Origin: Mortierella sp. BCC40632
Taxonomy: Eukaryota > Mortierellomycota > Mortierellomycetes > Mortierellales > Mortierellaceae
Direction of reading: 5' to 3'
Assembly (NCBI GenBank): GCA_011634665.1
Contig: WAEK01000007.1
Location: 2,204,501 to 2,268,500 of the forward strand
DNA: 64,000 bases
A program made the position numbers and the translations under genes. Numbering within the stretch: position 1 is the stretch's first letter; each line of letters starts with the position of its first letter. This document shows positions 1 through 12,725 of the stretch, one piece after another. The notes under the pieces are model-generated. The model saw only the letters and a program-made list of their open reading frames with translations. It was not told the origin of the DNA and searched no databases.

Positions 1-3000
1 ATGGCTGCCAACTTGACTGCCCAGGTGCGAGATATCGCCAATGTCAGTAAAGCTGTTGCCATGGGTGACTTGACCAAGAAGATTTCAGTCGAGGTCAAGG
101 GAGAAATGTTGGATCTCAAGAACACATTCAACATCATGGTGGACCAGCTGCAACAATTTGCCACAGAAGTCACTCGAGTCAGTCTTGAAGTCGGCACAGA
201 AGGAAAGCTCGGTGGACAAGCTCTTGTGAAGGATGTTAGCGGTACCTGGAAAGAACTCACGGACAATGTGAATCTGATGGCGGCGAATCTGACGAATCAG
301 GTTCGAGACATTGCGCAGGTTTGTAAAGCTGTCGCTCAGGGTGATTTGACACAAAAGGTCCGAGTGCCCGTTCAGGGTGAAATCCTGGAGTTGAAGGAGA
401 CGATGAATACGATGGTCGATCAATTGAGGACGTTTGCAGCTGAGGTTACCCGTGTCGCTCGCGAAGTCGGAACCGAAGGAAGACTTGGAGGTCAAGCTGA
501 AGTTGAAGGCGTGGACGGTACTTGGAAGGAGCTGACGGATAACGTCAATACGATGGCAGCCAATCTTACTGCTCAAGTGCGTGATATTGCTAACGTCAGT
601 AAGGCTGTCGCCAAGGGAGACCTAACCAAGAAGATTTCCGTGGATGTCATGGGTGAAATGATGGACCTCAAAAATACTTTCAACATTATGGTAAGGCGTC
701 CCTAATATTCTGAATCGCCATTCCGGGGAAAAGAGAGAGAGCTGTTGTTCAGTGACTAGATTGACGTATTGCATTTGGCGACTTGTTCTCATCCTCACAC
801 GATATCTGTTTTTACTGCTCAAACCAACATAGGTCGACCAACTGCAGGAGTTTGCTACTGAGGTCACGCGTGTGAGTTTGGAAGTCGGCACGATGGGTAA
901 ACTAGGAGGACAAGCCGTTGTCAAAGACGTCAGCGGAACGTGGAAGGTTCTCACAGACAACGTCAACACGATGGCCTCCAACTTGACCACGCAAGTCAGA
1001 TCGATTGCTGAGGTCACCACTGCTGTCGCAGCTGGTGATCTGAGTAAGACCATTGAGGTTGAGGCTCAGGGAGAGATTTTTGAGCTCAAGAAGACTGTCA
1101 ACAAGATGGTGGAGCAGCTCCGTACTTTTGCTGCTGAAGTCACTCGAGTGTCTCGTGAAGTCGGAACAGAAGGAAAGCTTGGAGGACAAGCCTATGTCAA
1201 GGGTGTCGATGGCACGTGGAAGGAACTCACCGACAATGTCAACACAATGGCTGCTAATCTGACTGCTCAGGTACGAGATATCGCCAATGTCAGTAAGGCT
1301 GTCGCCAAAGGAGACCTAAGTAAAAAGATTTCAGTCGAGGTCAAGGGAGAGATGTTGGATCTCAAGAACACATTCAATATCATGGTGGACCAGCTGCAAC
1401 AATTTGCCACAGAAGTCACTCGAGTCAGTCTTGAAGTCGGTACAGACGGAAAGCTTGGAGGTCAGGCCGTTGTCAAGGACGTCAGTGGAACATGGAAGGA
1501 GCTCACGGACAATGTCAACACCATGGCTTCAAATTTGACAACCCAGGTGCGATCGATTGCTGAGGTTACTACAGCTGTCGCAGCTGGAGATCTGAGCAAG
1601 ACCATTGACGTTGCAGCGCGCGGTGAGATCTTCGAGCTGAAGAATACAGTCAACTCGATGGTAGAGCAGCTCCGAACGTTCGCTGCTGAGGTTACTCGTG
1701 TCGCCCGTGAAGTCGGAACCGAAGGCAAGCTGGGTGGTCAGGCCGATGTCAAGGGTGTCGACGGCACGTGGAAAGAACTCACAGACAACGTCAACACCAT
1801 GGCTGCCAACTTGACTGCCCAAGTGAGAGATATTGCTAACGTCAGTAAAGGTGTCGCCAAGGGAGATCTAACCAAGAAGATTTCCGTAGATGTCAAGGGA
1901 GAGATGTTGGATCTCAAGAACACCTTCAACATCATGGTGGACCAGCTCCAAGAGTTCGCCACAGAGGTCACACGTGTGAGTTTGGAAGTCGGTACCATGG
2001 GCAAGCTCGGTGGTCAAGCTGTTGTCAAGGATGTCAGCGGTACATGGAAGGAACTCACGGACAATGTCAACATTATGGCAGCCAACCTCACCACTCAGGT
2101 ACGATCGATTGCCGAAGTCACGACGGCTGTCGCTCAAGGAGACCTGAGTAAGACGATTGATGTTCAGGCTCAAGGAGAGATTTTCGAGCTAAAGAACACG
2201 GTCAACTCCATGGTGGAACAGCTCCGAACGTTCGCTGCTGAGGTCACTCGTGTCGCCCGTGAAGTCGGTACTGAGGGCAAGCTAGGAGGTCAAGCTGAGG
2301 TTGAAGGTGTCGACGGTACATGGCTTGAATTGACAGACAATGTCAACACCATGGCTGCCAACTTGACTCTTCAGGTACGAGATATCGCCGGGGTCAGTAA
2401 AGCTGTCGCTCGAGGTGATCTCACGCAAAAGATTTCTGTGGACGCCAAGGGTGAGATTCTTGAGTTGAAGAACACGATCAATATCATGGTACGTAACTTA
2501 ACAAATGGACAAAATATGTGACTGGATCCCGCTCTTTACTTTTATGCTCAATTTGTGCCCTCTATTCTTGTGTACCACTTAATAGGTGGACCAGTTGTCG
2601 ACCTTCTCTGCAGAAGTCACCCGTGTTGCTCGTGAAGTCGGAACAGAAGGAAGACTTGGTGGTCAGGCTGAGGTCGAAGATGTAGGCGGCACGTGGAAGG
2701 AACTCACGGACAACGTCAACACCATGGCCGCCAACTTGACTGCTCAAGTACGAGATATCGCCAATGTCAGTAAGGCGGTCGCCAAGGGTGACTTGACCAA
2801 GAAGATTTCCGTGGATGTCAAGGGTGAGATGTTGGATCTCAAGAACACCTACAATATCATGATTGACCAGCTCCAAGAGTTCGCCACAGAGGTCACACGT
2901 GTGAGTTTGGAAGTCGGTACCATGGGCAAACTCGGTGGTCAAGCTGTTGTCAAGGATGTCAGCGGTACATGGAAGGAACTCACGGACAATGTCAACATTA

Positions 3001-6000
3001 TGGCAGCCAACCTCACCACTCAGGTACGATCGATTGCCGAAGTCACGACGGCTGTCGCTCAAGGTGACTTGAGTAAGACCATTGACGTAGCCGCTCGTGG
3101 CGAGATCTTTGAACTGAAGAATACAGTCAATTCCATGGTGGAACAACTTCGGACATTTGCCGCTGAAGTAACTCGTGTCGCTCGAGAGGTCGGAACAGAA
3201 GGAAGACTTGGAGGACAGGCTTATGTCAAGGGTGTCGACGGCACGTGGAAGGAACTCACGGACAATGTCAACACCATGGCCGCCAATTTGACTGCTCAAG
3301 TACGTGACATCGCCAATGTCAGTAAGGCTGTAGCCAAGGGAGACTTGACCAAGAAGATTTCCGTGGATGTCAAGGGAGAGATGTTGGATCTCAAGAACAC
3401 CTTCAATATTATGATTGACCAGCTCCAAGAATTCGCCACAGAGGTCACACGTGTGAGTTTGGAAGTCGGTACCATGGGCAAACTCGGTGGTCAGGCCGTT
3501 GTCAAGGATGTCAGCGGTACATGGAAGGAACTCACAGACAATGTCAATATCATGGCAGCCAATCTTACCACTCAGGTACGATCGATTGCTGAGGTCACTA
3601 CAGCCGTAGCAGCTGGTGACCTCAGCAAGACTATTGATGTTACAGCACGTGGCGAGATTGACGAGCTGAAAAATACAGTCAACTCGATGGTAGAGCAGCT
3701 CCGAACGTTTGCTGCCGAGGTAACCCGTGTCGCCCGCGAAGTCGGTACAGAAGGAAGACTTGGAGGACAGGCTTATGTCAAGGGTGTCGATGGTACGTGG
3801 AAGGAACTCACGGACAATGTCAACACCATGGCCGCCAACTTGACTGCTCAAGTACGAGATATCGCCAATGTCAGTAAGGCTGTAGCCAAGGGTGACTTGA
3901 CCAAGAAGATTTCCGTGGATGTCAAGGGTGAGATGTTGGATCTCAAGAACACCTACAATATCATGATTGACCAACTGCAAGAGTTCGCCACAGAGGTCAC
4001 ACGTGTGAGTTTGGAAGTCGGTACCATGGGCAAACTCGGTGGTCAAGCTGTTGTCAAGGATGTCAGCGGTACATGGAAGGAACTCACAGACAATGTCAAC
4101 ATCATGGCTGCTAATCTTACCACGCAGGTACGATCGATTGCCGAAGTCACGACGGCTGTCGCTCAAGGAGACCTGAGTAAGACGATTGATGTTCAGGCTC
4201 AAGGAGAGATTTTCGAACTAAAGAACACAGTCAACTCCATGGTGGAGCAACTTCGGACATTTGCAGCGGAAGTCACAAGAGTGTCCAGAGAAGTCGGAAC
4301 AGAAGGAAAGCTTGGTGGCCAGGCTCACGTCAAGGATGTCGACGGCACGTGGAAGGAACTCACCGACAACGTCAACACCATGGCCGCTAATCTGACTGCT
4401 CAGGTGCGAGATATCGCCAATGTCAGTAAGGCTGTCGCCAAGGGAGACTTGACCAAGAAGATTTCTGTTGAGGTTAAGGGTGAGATGTTGGATCTCAAGA
4501 ACACCTTCAACATCATGGTGGACCAGCTGCAACAGTTCGCCACAGAAGTCACTCGAGTCAGTCTTGAAGTCGGCACAGAGGGAAAGCTTGGAGGTCAGGC
4601 CGTTGTCAAGGACGTCAGTGGTACTTGGAAGGAGCTCACGGACAATGTCAACACCATGGCTTCAAATTTGACAACCCAGGTACGATCAATTGCTGAGGTC
4701 ACTACAGCCGTAGCAGCTGGTGACCTCAGCAAGACCATTGATGTTACAGCACGTGGCGAGATTGACGAGCTGAAGAATACAGTCAATTCCATGGTGGAAC
4801 AGCTCCGAACGTTTGCTGCCGAGGTCACTCGAGTATCTCGTGAAGTCGGTACAGAAGGAAAACTTGGAGGTCAGGCTCATGTCAAGGGCGTCGATGGCAC
4901 CTGGAAGGAACTCACCGACAACGTCAACACCATGGCTGCTAATCTGACTGCTCAGGTGCGAGATATCGCCAATGTCAGTAAGGCTGTCGCCAAGGGAGAT
5001 CTCAGCAAAAAGATTTCCGTAGATGTCAAGGGAGAGATGTTGGATCTCAAGAACACCTTCAATATCATGGTGGATCAGCTCCAAGAGTTTGCTACAGAGG
5101 TCACTCGAGTCAGTCTTGAGGTCGGAACCGAGGGTAATTTGGGAGGTCAGGCCGTTGTCAAAGACGTCAGCGGCACGTGGAAGGAACTCACAGACAACGT
5201 CAACACGATGGCCTCCAACTTGACCACTCAAGTCAGATCGATTGCTGAGGTCACCACTGCTGTCGCAGCTGGTGATCTGAGTAAGACCATTGAGGTTGAG
5301 GCTCAGGGAGAGATTTTTGAGCTCAAGAAGACTGTCAACAAGATGGTGGAGCAGCTCCGTACTTTTGCTGCTGAAGTCACTCGAGTGTCTCGTGAAGTCG
5401 GAACAGAAGGAAAGCTTGGAGGACAAGCCTATGTCAAGGGTGTCGATGGCACGTGGAAGGAACTCACCGACAATGTCAACACAATGGCTGCTAATCTGAC
5501 TGCTCAGGTGCGAGATATCGCTAATGCCAGTAAGGCTGTAGCCAAGGGAGATCTGAGTAAAAAGATTTCAGTCGAGGTCAAGGGAGAGATGTTGGATCTC
5601 AAGAACACATTCAATATCATGGTGGACCAGCTGCAACAATTTGCCACAGAAGTCACTCGAGTCAGTCTTGAAGTCGGTACAGACGGAAAGCTTGGAGGTC
5701 AGGCCGTTGTCAAGGACGTCAGTGGAACATGGAAGGAGCTCACGGACAATGTCAACACCATGGCTTCAAATTTGACAACCCAGGTGCGATCGATTGCTGA
5801 GGTTACTACAGCTGTCGCAGCAGGAGATCTGAGCAAGACCATTGACGTTGCGGCACGTGGCGAGATTGACGAGCTGAAGAATACAGTCAACTCGATGGTA
5901 GAGCAGCTCCGAACGTTCGCTGCTGAGGTCACTCGTGTCGCTCGTGAAGTCGGTACAGAAGGAAGACTTGGAGGACAGGCTTATGTCAAGGGTGTCGACG

Positions 6001-7560
6001 GCACGTGGAAGGAACTCACCGACAATGTCAATACCATGGCCGCTAATCTAACTGCTCAGGTGCGAGATATCGCTAATGTCAGTAAGGCTGTCGCCAAGGG
6101 AGACCTGACCAAGAAGATTTCCGTAGATGTCAAGGGAGAAATGTTGGATCTCAAGAACACCTTCAACATCATGATTGACCAGCTGCAAGAGTTCGCCACA
6201 GAGGTCACACGTGTGAGTTTGGAAGTCGGTACCATGGGTAAGCTCGGTGGTCAGGCTGTTGTCAAGGATGTCAGTGGAACATGGAAGGAACTTACAGACA
6301 ATGTCAATATCATGGCAGCCAACCTCACCACTCAGGTACGATCGATTGCCGAAGTCACAACTGCTGTCGCAGCTGGTGATCTGAGCAAGACCATTGACGT
6401 TGCAGCTCGTGGTGAGATCTATGAACTGAAGAACACGGTCAACTCAATGGTGGAACAGCTCCGAACGTTCGCTGCTGAGGTCACTCGTGTCGCCCGTGAG
6501 GTCGGAACTGAAGGAAGGCTTGGTGGCCAAGCTGAGGTCGAAGATGTAGGCGGTACGTGGAAGGAACTCACGGACAATGTCAATACCATGGCCGCCAACT
6601 TGACTGCTCAAGTACGTGACATCGCCAATGTTAGTAAGGCTGTCGCCAAGGGTGACTTGACCAAGAAGATTTCCGTGGATGTCAAGGGTGAGATGTTGGA
6701 TCTCAAGAACACCTACAATATCATGATTGACCAACTGCAAGAGTTCGCCACAGAGGTCACACGTGTGAGTTTGGAAGTCGGTACCATGGGCAAGCTCGGT
6801 GGTCAAGCTGTTGTCAAGGATGTCAGCGGTACATGGAAGGAACTCACAGACAATGTCAACATCATGGCAGCCAATCTTACCACGCAAGTACGATCGATTG
6901 CCGAAGTCACGACGGCTGTCGCAGCTGGAGATCTGAGCAAGACCATTGATGTTCAAGCCCAAGGAGAAATCTTTGAGCTCAAGAAGACCGTCAATGCCAT
7001 GGTGGAACAACTCCGGACGTTCGCTGCTGAAGTCACTCGTGTCGCCCGTGAGGTCGGAACCGAAGGAAGACTAGGAGGTCAAGCAGAAGTCCAGGATGTC
7101 GGAGGCACGTGGAAGGAACTCACGGACAATGTCAACACCATGGCCGCCAATCTGACAACTCAGGTTCGTGATATCGCCAATGTCAGTAAAGCCGTAGCAA
7201 TGGGAGATCTGACCAAGAAGATTTCCGTGGATGTCAAGGGAGAGATACTGGATCTCAAGAACACGATCAACTCCATGGTAGATCAGTTGTCGATGTTTGC
7301 CAATGAAGTTACTCGAGTCGCCCGCGAGGTCGGAACTGAGGGTAAGCTTGGTGTACAAGCCGAGGTGATGGATGTCCGAGGAACATGGAAGGAAATCACG
7401 TCGAATGTGAACACCATGGCTGCCAACTTGACTGCTCAGGTGCGTGCATTCGCCTCTATCTCGAGTGCTGCCACGGACGGAGACTTTACGCAGTTCATCA
7501 CGGTTGAAGCCTCGGGAGAGATGGATTCACTCAAGACCAAGATCAACCAAATGGTCTACA
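1..7560 (+). repeat. Tandem coding repeat: 276-bp HAMP units
   Basis: The coding sequence is built from 276-bp (92-codon) units. Two kinds mostly alternate: A units reading [16 protein letters not shown] and B units reading [16 protein letters not shown], giving a 552-bp higher-order period. The alternation slips at the 2489-2585 intron, where two A-type units are adjacent. Some blocks are practically identical at the DNA level over more than 200 bp, for example around 1040-1270 and 5277-5507. The last unit, from about 7420, is divergent ([16 protein letters not shown]) and leads into the kinase. Such an array can expand and contract by unequal recombination, so its copy number may vary between strains. 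Confidence 0.9.
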
Positions 7561-9589
7561 ACTTGCGTGAGAGTATTCAAAAGAACACCGCTGCTCGTGA
7601 AGCTGCTGAGCTGGCTAATCGATCCAAGTCCGAGTTCTTGGCCAACATGTCTCATGAGATTCGGTAAGTTTACAATTTGATGCCCTTTTGTTTGGATTAC
7701 ATAGAAGGAAGGTAGTACCAGTATTTCGAGCATATCCTAACCTAACATTCCTCTACTCCTTTTTTTACCTTAGCACACCCATGAACGGCATTATTGGAAT
7801 GACTGGTCTGACTCTCGAGACCGAACTGACGCGTCAACAAAGAGAGAACTTGGTGATTGTCAGCAATTTAGCTCACTCTCTACTAACCATTATCGATGAC
7901 ATTCTGGATATTTCAAAGAGTAAGCAACTAGAAATCTACTGACTGAACATCACTTGTTGGGACTTTGTTCTTCCTGTGGGTACTTGCTAATAATTTACTT
8001 AACAAAAAATCTGCATCTACATCTAATGATAGTCGAGGCAGGAAAGATGACCATTGAACAAGCGCCCTTCTCGCTTCGAACACAGGCCTTTGGTGTTCTC
8101 AAGACCTTGGCCGTGAAAGCCCATCAAAAGAAACTGGATCTGATCTACAATGTTCACAACGATTTCCCGGACCAACTGATCGGCGATCCCCTGAGACTTC
8201 GTCAGGTCATTACCAATTTGATCGGCAACGCGATCAAGTTCACTACTGAGGGAAGTGTTGTCTTGGACTGTGTCTGCAAGAACAAGTCAGATGTTGGTGT
8301 CGAGCTCCAGTTCTGTGTGTCTGATACGGGTATCGGTATCCAAAGTGACAAGATCGAAGTCGTGTTCGATACCTTCTGTCAGGCCGATGGTTCGACTACT
8401 CGTAAATATGGAGGCACTGGTCTTGGTCTCTCAATCTCGAAGCGGTTAGTGACACTGATGGGAGGTGACCTTTGGGTGAACAGTCGATTTGGAAAGGGAT
8501 CTCAATTCTTCTTCACGGTCCGTTTCAACACTGGAATCATGTCTGTGGATCAAATTCATCTCAAGACAAAGCCCTATGTCGGCCGACACATCCTGTACCT
8601 CGGCACGATGAGGGATGAAGCTCTCTCGACTCGGGTTATGAGGACCTTGGAAGAACTGCGATTTAAGGCGACCCTTGCGACTTCGCTGGAGCAGGCGGCA
8701 GCTCTGACTGGTGGATCAAGCCTCGAGAAATCCGCATTTGATGTGGTGATTGTAGAGCGAGTCAAGGACATCAAACGAGTCAAGGACATTGGTTCATTGC
8801 GATTCTTGCCGATTGTTCTCTTCTCATTGACCACGCCCTACATCAGCATGAAGGTTTGCCAGGACTTGGGCATTGCAAGCTACTTCAATCCACCCGTGCA
8901 AGTAGCGGACTTGATGAATGCACTTCTCCCAGCATTCGAGTCTGCATCAGCCCTGCCCTCGGATGCGGAGCATGCTATCCCACTTCATATCTTGTTGGCT
9001 GAGGACAATGTTGTGAACCAAAAGTTGGCAGTCCGAATCCTGGAGAAGTTTGGTCACAAGGTGACGATTGTAGCAAACGGAAAGATGGCTGTTGAGTACT
9101 TTGATTCACACCACTTTGATTTGATTTTGATGGATGTTCAGATGCCAATTATGGGCGGTTTCGAAGCGACCCAGGAGATCCGAAAGCTTGAGCTGCAGAG
9201 GAACAAATCAGAACATCTGCCTATTATTGCTTTAACTGCACACGCAATGATTGGTGATCGCGAGAAGTGTCTCGCTGTTGGAATGGTAAGGACAAGACCC
9301 TATGAATTTTTGACTCGCTGATTCCAATGAAAGCTAGAGGACTGTTGAGGGGAATAGAGTAGTGAAAACTAACGAAACACCTTTTTTTTTTACCCTTCGG
9401 ATCCTTTAGGACGAGTACATTACAAAGCCTCTCCGAATGAACGAGCTGATTGCAACCATCAACCGGTTCCCACCCAAGAACTGTCCTGATATTGCTCAGC
9501 ACGATGCATTCAACGAATACCCGCACATGCGATCGAGCTATAGCCCCACTCAAGATACCAAGTCTCACTTTTTGTACAAGAAACAATAA
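1..9589 (+). CDS. Poly-HAMP hybrid histidine kinase (group III, Nik1/Os-1 type), 5'-partial
   Basis: Cytoplasmic osmosensing kinase of the fungal HOG-type phosphorelay, by family knowledge. The visible exons, all joining in phase, are 1-690, 833-2488, 2586-7663, 7774-7919, 8033-9285 and 9410-9589, about 3,000 residues, and the gene starts upstream of the window. The first about 2,480 residues are about 27 HAMP units of 92 residues, each carrying a [13 protein letters not shown] core. Next come a HisKA domain with the phospho-acceptor His in SHEIRTPMNG, a HATPase_c domain with the N box ([13 protein letters not shown]), G1 (DTGIGI) and G2 (GGTGLGLS), a degenerate receiver-like stretch, and a C-terminal receiver ([13 protein letters not shown] with the phospho-acceptor Asp, ALTAHA, ITKPL). 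Usual Nik1 proteins are about 1,300 residues with five to nine HAMP-type repeats, so this array is strongly expanded. The kinase core shows no lesion. Two introns lie at the same point of the HAMP repeat. Nik1-type kinases are known targets of phenylpyrrole and dicarboximide fungicides. Confidence 0.93.
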
Positions 9590-10727
9590 TCTCCAAGTTT
9601 TTTGTTTTTGAATGAAACGTTATTTTTGTTTGTCTTTTTTTTTTTTTTTTTTTCTCTTTTCTCTTTGTCGCTATTTTCAGTTTTTTTTCTTTTTACTTTT
9701 CTTTTTACTTTTACTTTGCTTTGTCCGCTTTGCCCCTTTTCCTTTCATTTGGTATTCAGTTTGTCTTAACAATTTCATCCAAAGTCATTAAAAAGCAGAG
9801 TAACTATCAAGGAGCCTTTGCGTGTAAAATGCCCAGAATTTCCGCATAGTCACCAATCATTGCCTTTTTTTTTTTTGTCAAAGAGGCCGTTTTTTTTCTC
9901 GTTCTCTCTCTGGTCTGGGGACCTCTGTCATCGTTTTGATTTTTCCTTGAATAGATTTGGTTGATTGACCGACACGTATATGCAAAGGCCCGGCTTGCTG
10001 GATTCATGCAAGATGCTTTGGGGAACTTTTGGCATGATTTGAAAGGGGGGAGGGGGAGGTGAATGGGCCTCAGCCTATTTTTTGTGCATGGTTGCACATC
10101 CTGCATAAAGTATCAGGTAGTGATCCTCAGGAAGGAGGAAAGGAGAGAGTAAGAGAAGGAATAATGCACCATGCTCTCTTGAACCATTTATTCTGCAACT
10201 GTCGATGCTCAGAATGTGAATAGGCCGAGCTCCCTGGTCGATGGTAGTTCATTACAGGTACAAATGGGTTCTTACAGCGATACTTTTAGTGCAGTTCTAT
10301 GAGTTTTCATTATGTGTTACTCTCCTGAATTTCTTCCGCCTCCTCTCCACCCCTCCTCCCCCACCCTCTCCTTTCCCTTTCATCAGCCCCTTTGTTAGCT
10401 CCCTGTTTTTTCTCTTCCGAGATCCTATCGCACACTATTGGCACGCTTCACACAGGTCCTCTGCTTTCTATAGTTCTCTAGATTTTGGAATCTAATGGTC
10501 ACTCCCTTCTCCCTTTCCTGTCTTCCTGTTGAAAAAAAAAAAAAAAAAGGCGATACGTTATTCATCTCAAGCAGAGGGAAGGCTTCGGCAGTCGGACATC
10601 CCAGGATTTCAGTTGGCACAGCCTCACGATACCATGGCGCGTCTGACCCTTTGGGCTTTCGGATAAAGAGATTGAGACCGCGCCTCTAGCTCTCCAAAAT
10701 CAATTAACGACTTCGATTCCTTGGACC
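9590..10727. other. Intergenic region downstream of the kinase
   Basis: No coding region is supported here. The stretch just after the kinase stop is T-rich, with long poly-T tracts near 9635-9655 that would fit a 3' untranslated region. A further A16 tract lies near 10531-10546. Short open frames on both strands have low-complexity translations and no recognisable domain. Confidence 0.6.
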
Positions 10728-10808
10728 CATGACTGCGCCTCATTCGGGTGATCTATAAAATTTGAAGTAACCGAGTTCCGAATTACTCCTCATAGCTCTT
10801 CTCATCCA
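10728..10808 (+). promoter_or_regulatory. Duplicated upstream block of F-box gene copy 1, with TATA-like box
   Basis: These 81 bp immediately upstream of the start codon are identical to 17349-17429 in front of the second F-box copy (constant offset of 6,621 bp). The block contains a TATAAAA motif at 10754-10760, about 50 bp before the ATG, which fits a core promoter or short 5' untranslated region. The identity begins abruptly at 10728, which marks the left edge of the duplicated segment. Confidence 0.6.
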
Positions 10809-12341
10809 ATGTCAAGTCGTTCTTCAAGACTCTCTATCTTCAGTATCCACCACATTGTTGACAACATCACCGACTGGCTCTTCTCTTCCGATATCCGTTC
10901 TTGTCGCCTCGTCTGTCGCTCTTGGAACCAATCCTTCTTCCCATTTTTCCATAAATACCTCTACTTTCCTGCTGAGGCGGTTAGAGGTCCAAGATCCCTC
11001 GATGAGATTGAGCATATTTTCCAGAATGCTCATCAAGTCCGGTCACTGAGGGCAGAAGACAACCTAACTGTCCTTACCCTCAGTAAGGTCAACTATCCCA
11101 ACCTCAAGACATTCGAATACTCTAATAGCGTATGGATTCCGGGGTATATGACACCAGAGGAATTACAGAACTTTTTCAGGTTCATAGGAAACCATCCAAC
11201 TTTGGATCATTTTGTGTTCAAGCCTCAAGGAGTGATTAGACGTTCGGATTTAATACCATTACTCAGTCCCACGTTCCGGAATCTCAACAAACTGAGGACA
11301 CTCGACATTGAGCTTGATAGTGACCAAATCAGCCTCGCGATCATAGCTTACCTTCCGCCCAGTGTCGAGGAACTCACCATTGACTCGACCAATAACTGGT
11401 GTAATCCTTCTATTCTGGAGGACGTGATTTCTGACCCTTTGCCTCAAGTGACATTTTCAATCCAAAGGCTAGTCCTTGGACTCCACTCCGATGCGCTTAC
11501 CCACCCAGTGATAGATCGTCTGCTCAAGAACAGTCCCCGCCTTTGTCAACTCGTGATCACAGCTAATTCTTTGGAAATTCTTGGATCCGACGTTGAATAC
11601 ATGGCCCTCTTTTGGCCATCACTCATCAGTCACTGTTCAACCTCTCTTGAACAACTAGGCTTTTCTAGTAGCTGTTTTATAAGTCCCCACAACCTTGTCA
11701 AGCTTGTCCAGCACTCGCCACGACTTTGGCATGTGATGCAGTTTGAACACAACGTGTGGGACTTTACACCTAATTTATCAATACTCGAGGATCAATTCTT
11801 CTACAAGTCACCATATCAAGTCTCGACCCCTGGAGTGACTCACTCCTTCTCCAGTTCTCTAGCCCCGACGTTAACTACCATCCATATCGATGGCCATTGG
11901 TGCGCCTATCCTGGAATCCCTTTCATTGTCTCGACATGCGTCCACCTAATCGTATTGAATGTTACCCTTCAGAACCAAAAGCTTTGCCCCAACATTACTC
12001 GAATTGGCGTCAGTATCTTGGAACTCAATAGTGTAGAATGGGTTTGCTCTCAACTCAAGTTGCTGGCTTTACCCTTGGTTGCTCAAAGAGTTTCAACTGT
12101 CCGACCTGTCAACATTGAAGATCAAGAACCGATTCCTTTACAAGAGATTGCAATCCATGTTCTAGATCTACTTTACAAGGTTCGCTCGCTTAAACACTTG
12201 AATCGAGTTTCCTTTCAATGGAACCCCAGCCAAGAGTTTGGAGAGTCGCTTGAGGCTGTTCAGGGATATGCCGAGATGGCGGGATACAAACAGAAGATCA
12301 CCAAAGAAGATATAGACTTATTGGGGATCAACTGGCTTTGA
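10809..12341 (+). CDS. F-box / leucine-rich-type protein, copy 1
   Basis: Single-exon protein of 510 residues. The N-terminus (residues about 9-50) is F-box-like: IHHIVDNITDWL followed by DIRSCRLVCRSWNQSF, the pattern that binds Skp1 in SCF ubiquitin ligases. The rest is a run of irregular leucine-rich segments, for example 'HPVIDRLLKNSPRLCQLVI' and 'CPNITRIGVSILELNSVEWV', expected to form an LRR-like substrate-binding arc. The start at 10809 lies just after an upstream block that is also duplicated at the second copy. The frame stops at TGA 12339-12341 after NWL, at a point where copy 2 continues for about 130 more residues, so this copy looks C-terminally truncated by a stop codon. Substrate unknown. 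F-box families are highly expanded in this kind of fungus. Confidence 0.78.
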   Translation: MSSRSSRLSIFSIHHIVDNITDWLFSSDIRSCRLVCRSWNQSFFPFFHKYLYFPAEAVRGPRSLDEIEHIFQNAHQVRSLRAEDNLTVLTLSKVNYPNLKTFEYSNSVWIPGYMTPEELQNFFRFIGNHPTLDHFVFKPQGVIRRSDLIPLLSPTFRNLNKLRTLDIELDSDQISLAIIAYLPPSVEELTIDSTNNWCNPSILEDVISDPLPQVTFSIQRLVLGLHSDALTHPVIDRLLKNSPRLCQLVITANSLEILGSDVEYMALFWPSLISHCSTSLEQLGFSSSCFISPHNLVKLVQHSPRLWHVMQFEHNVWDFTPNLSILEDQFFYKSPYQVSTPGVTHSFSSSLAPTLTTIHIDGHWCAYPGIPFIVSTCVHLIVLNVTLQNQKLCPNITRIGVSILELNSVEWVCSQLKLLALPLVAQRVSTVRPVNIEDQEPIPLQEIAIHVLDLLYKVRSLKHLNRVSFQWNPSQEFGESLEAVQGYAEMAGYKQKITKEDIDLLGINWL

Positions 12342-12725
12342 GATCTGAAGAACGATCGACCATAAACCATAAAAAGAGCAATGTTGACTATCCCCCGGAT
12401 GAAATGGAACTGAAGATTCGTGAAATGAACAACACATAAAGAGACAGAACCAATATCTGAACTGTCGAATAAAATGGTTTAAAATTTATATATATATATA
12501 TAAAGAGTTGACCGTAGCTGCATGTTTATTCAAGCTTTTTTCCTTTGCGAGACGAGGTTTCCCATTGAGTGTGAGAGTTAGGCTATGTGAGTGCCAGCAA
12601 CATCTCTCTGTCTCTCTTCTTTTTTTTTTCTTCTTTTTCTTTTGTAGTAGCCAAATTCGCAAATTGCTGTTATTACCAGTCCCTTCATAGCGGTACCAGA
12701 AAAGAAAATATACGAACATACAGCG
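12342..12725. other. Convergent intergenic region between F-box copy 1 and UBA2
   Basis: 384 bp separate two genes that end toward each other. The stretch holds a short (TA)n tract at about 12488-12502 and a T-rich tract at about 12619-12643. I see no gene. It probably contains both 3' untranslated regions and polyadenylation signals. Confidence 0.5.

Noticed and set aside
2562..7010. Long open frames antisense to the HAMP array (2562-4202, 4686-5426, 6444-7010)
   Set aside because: They arise because the repeated units keep the antisense frame open in each copy. Their translations are repetitive shadows of the kinase with no domain.
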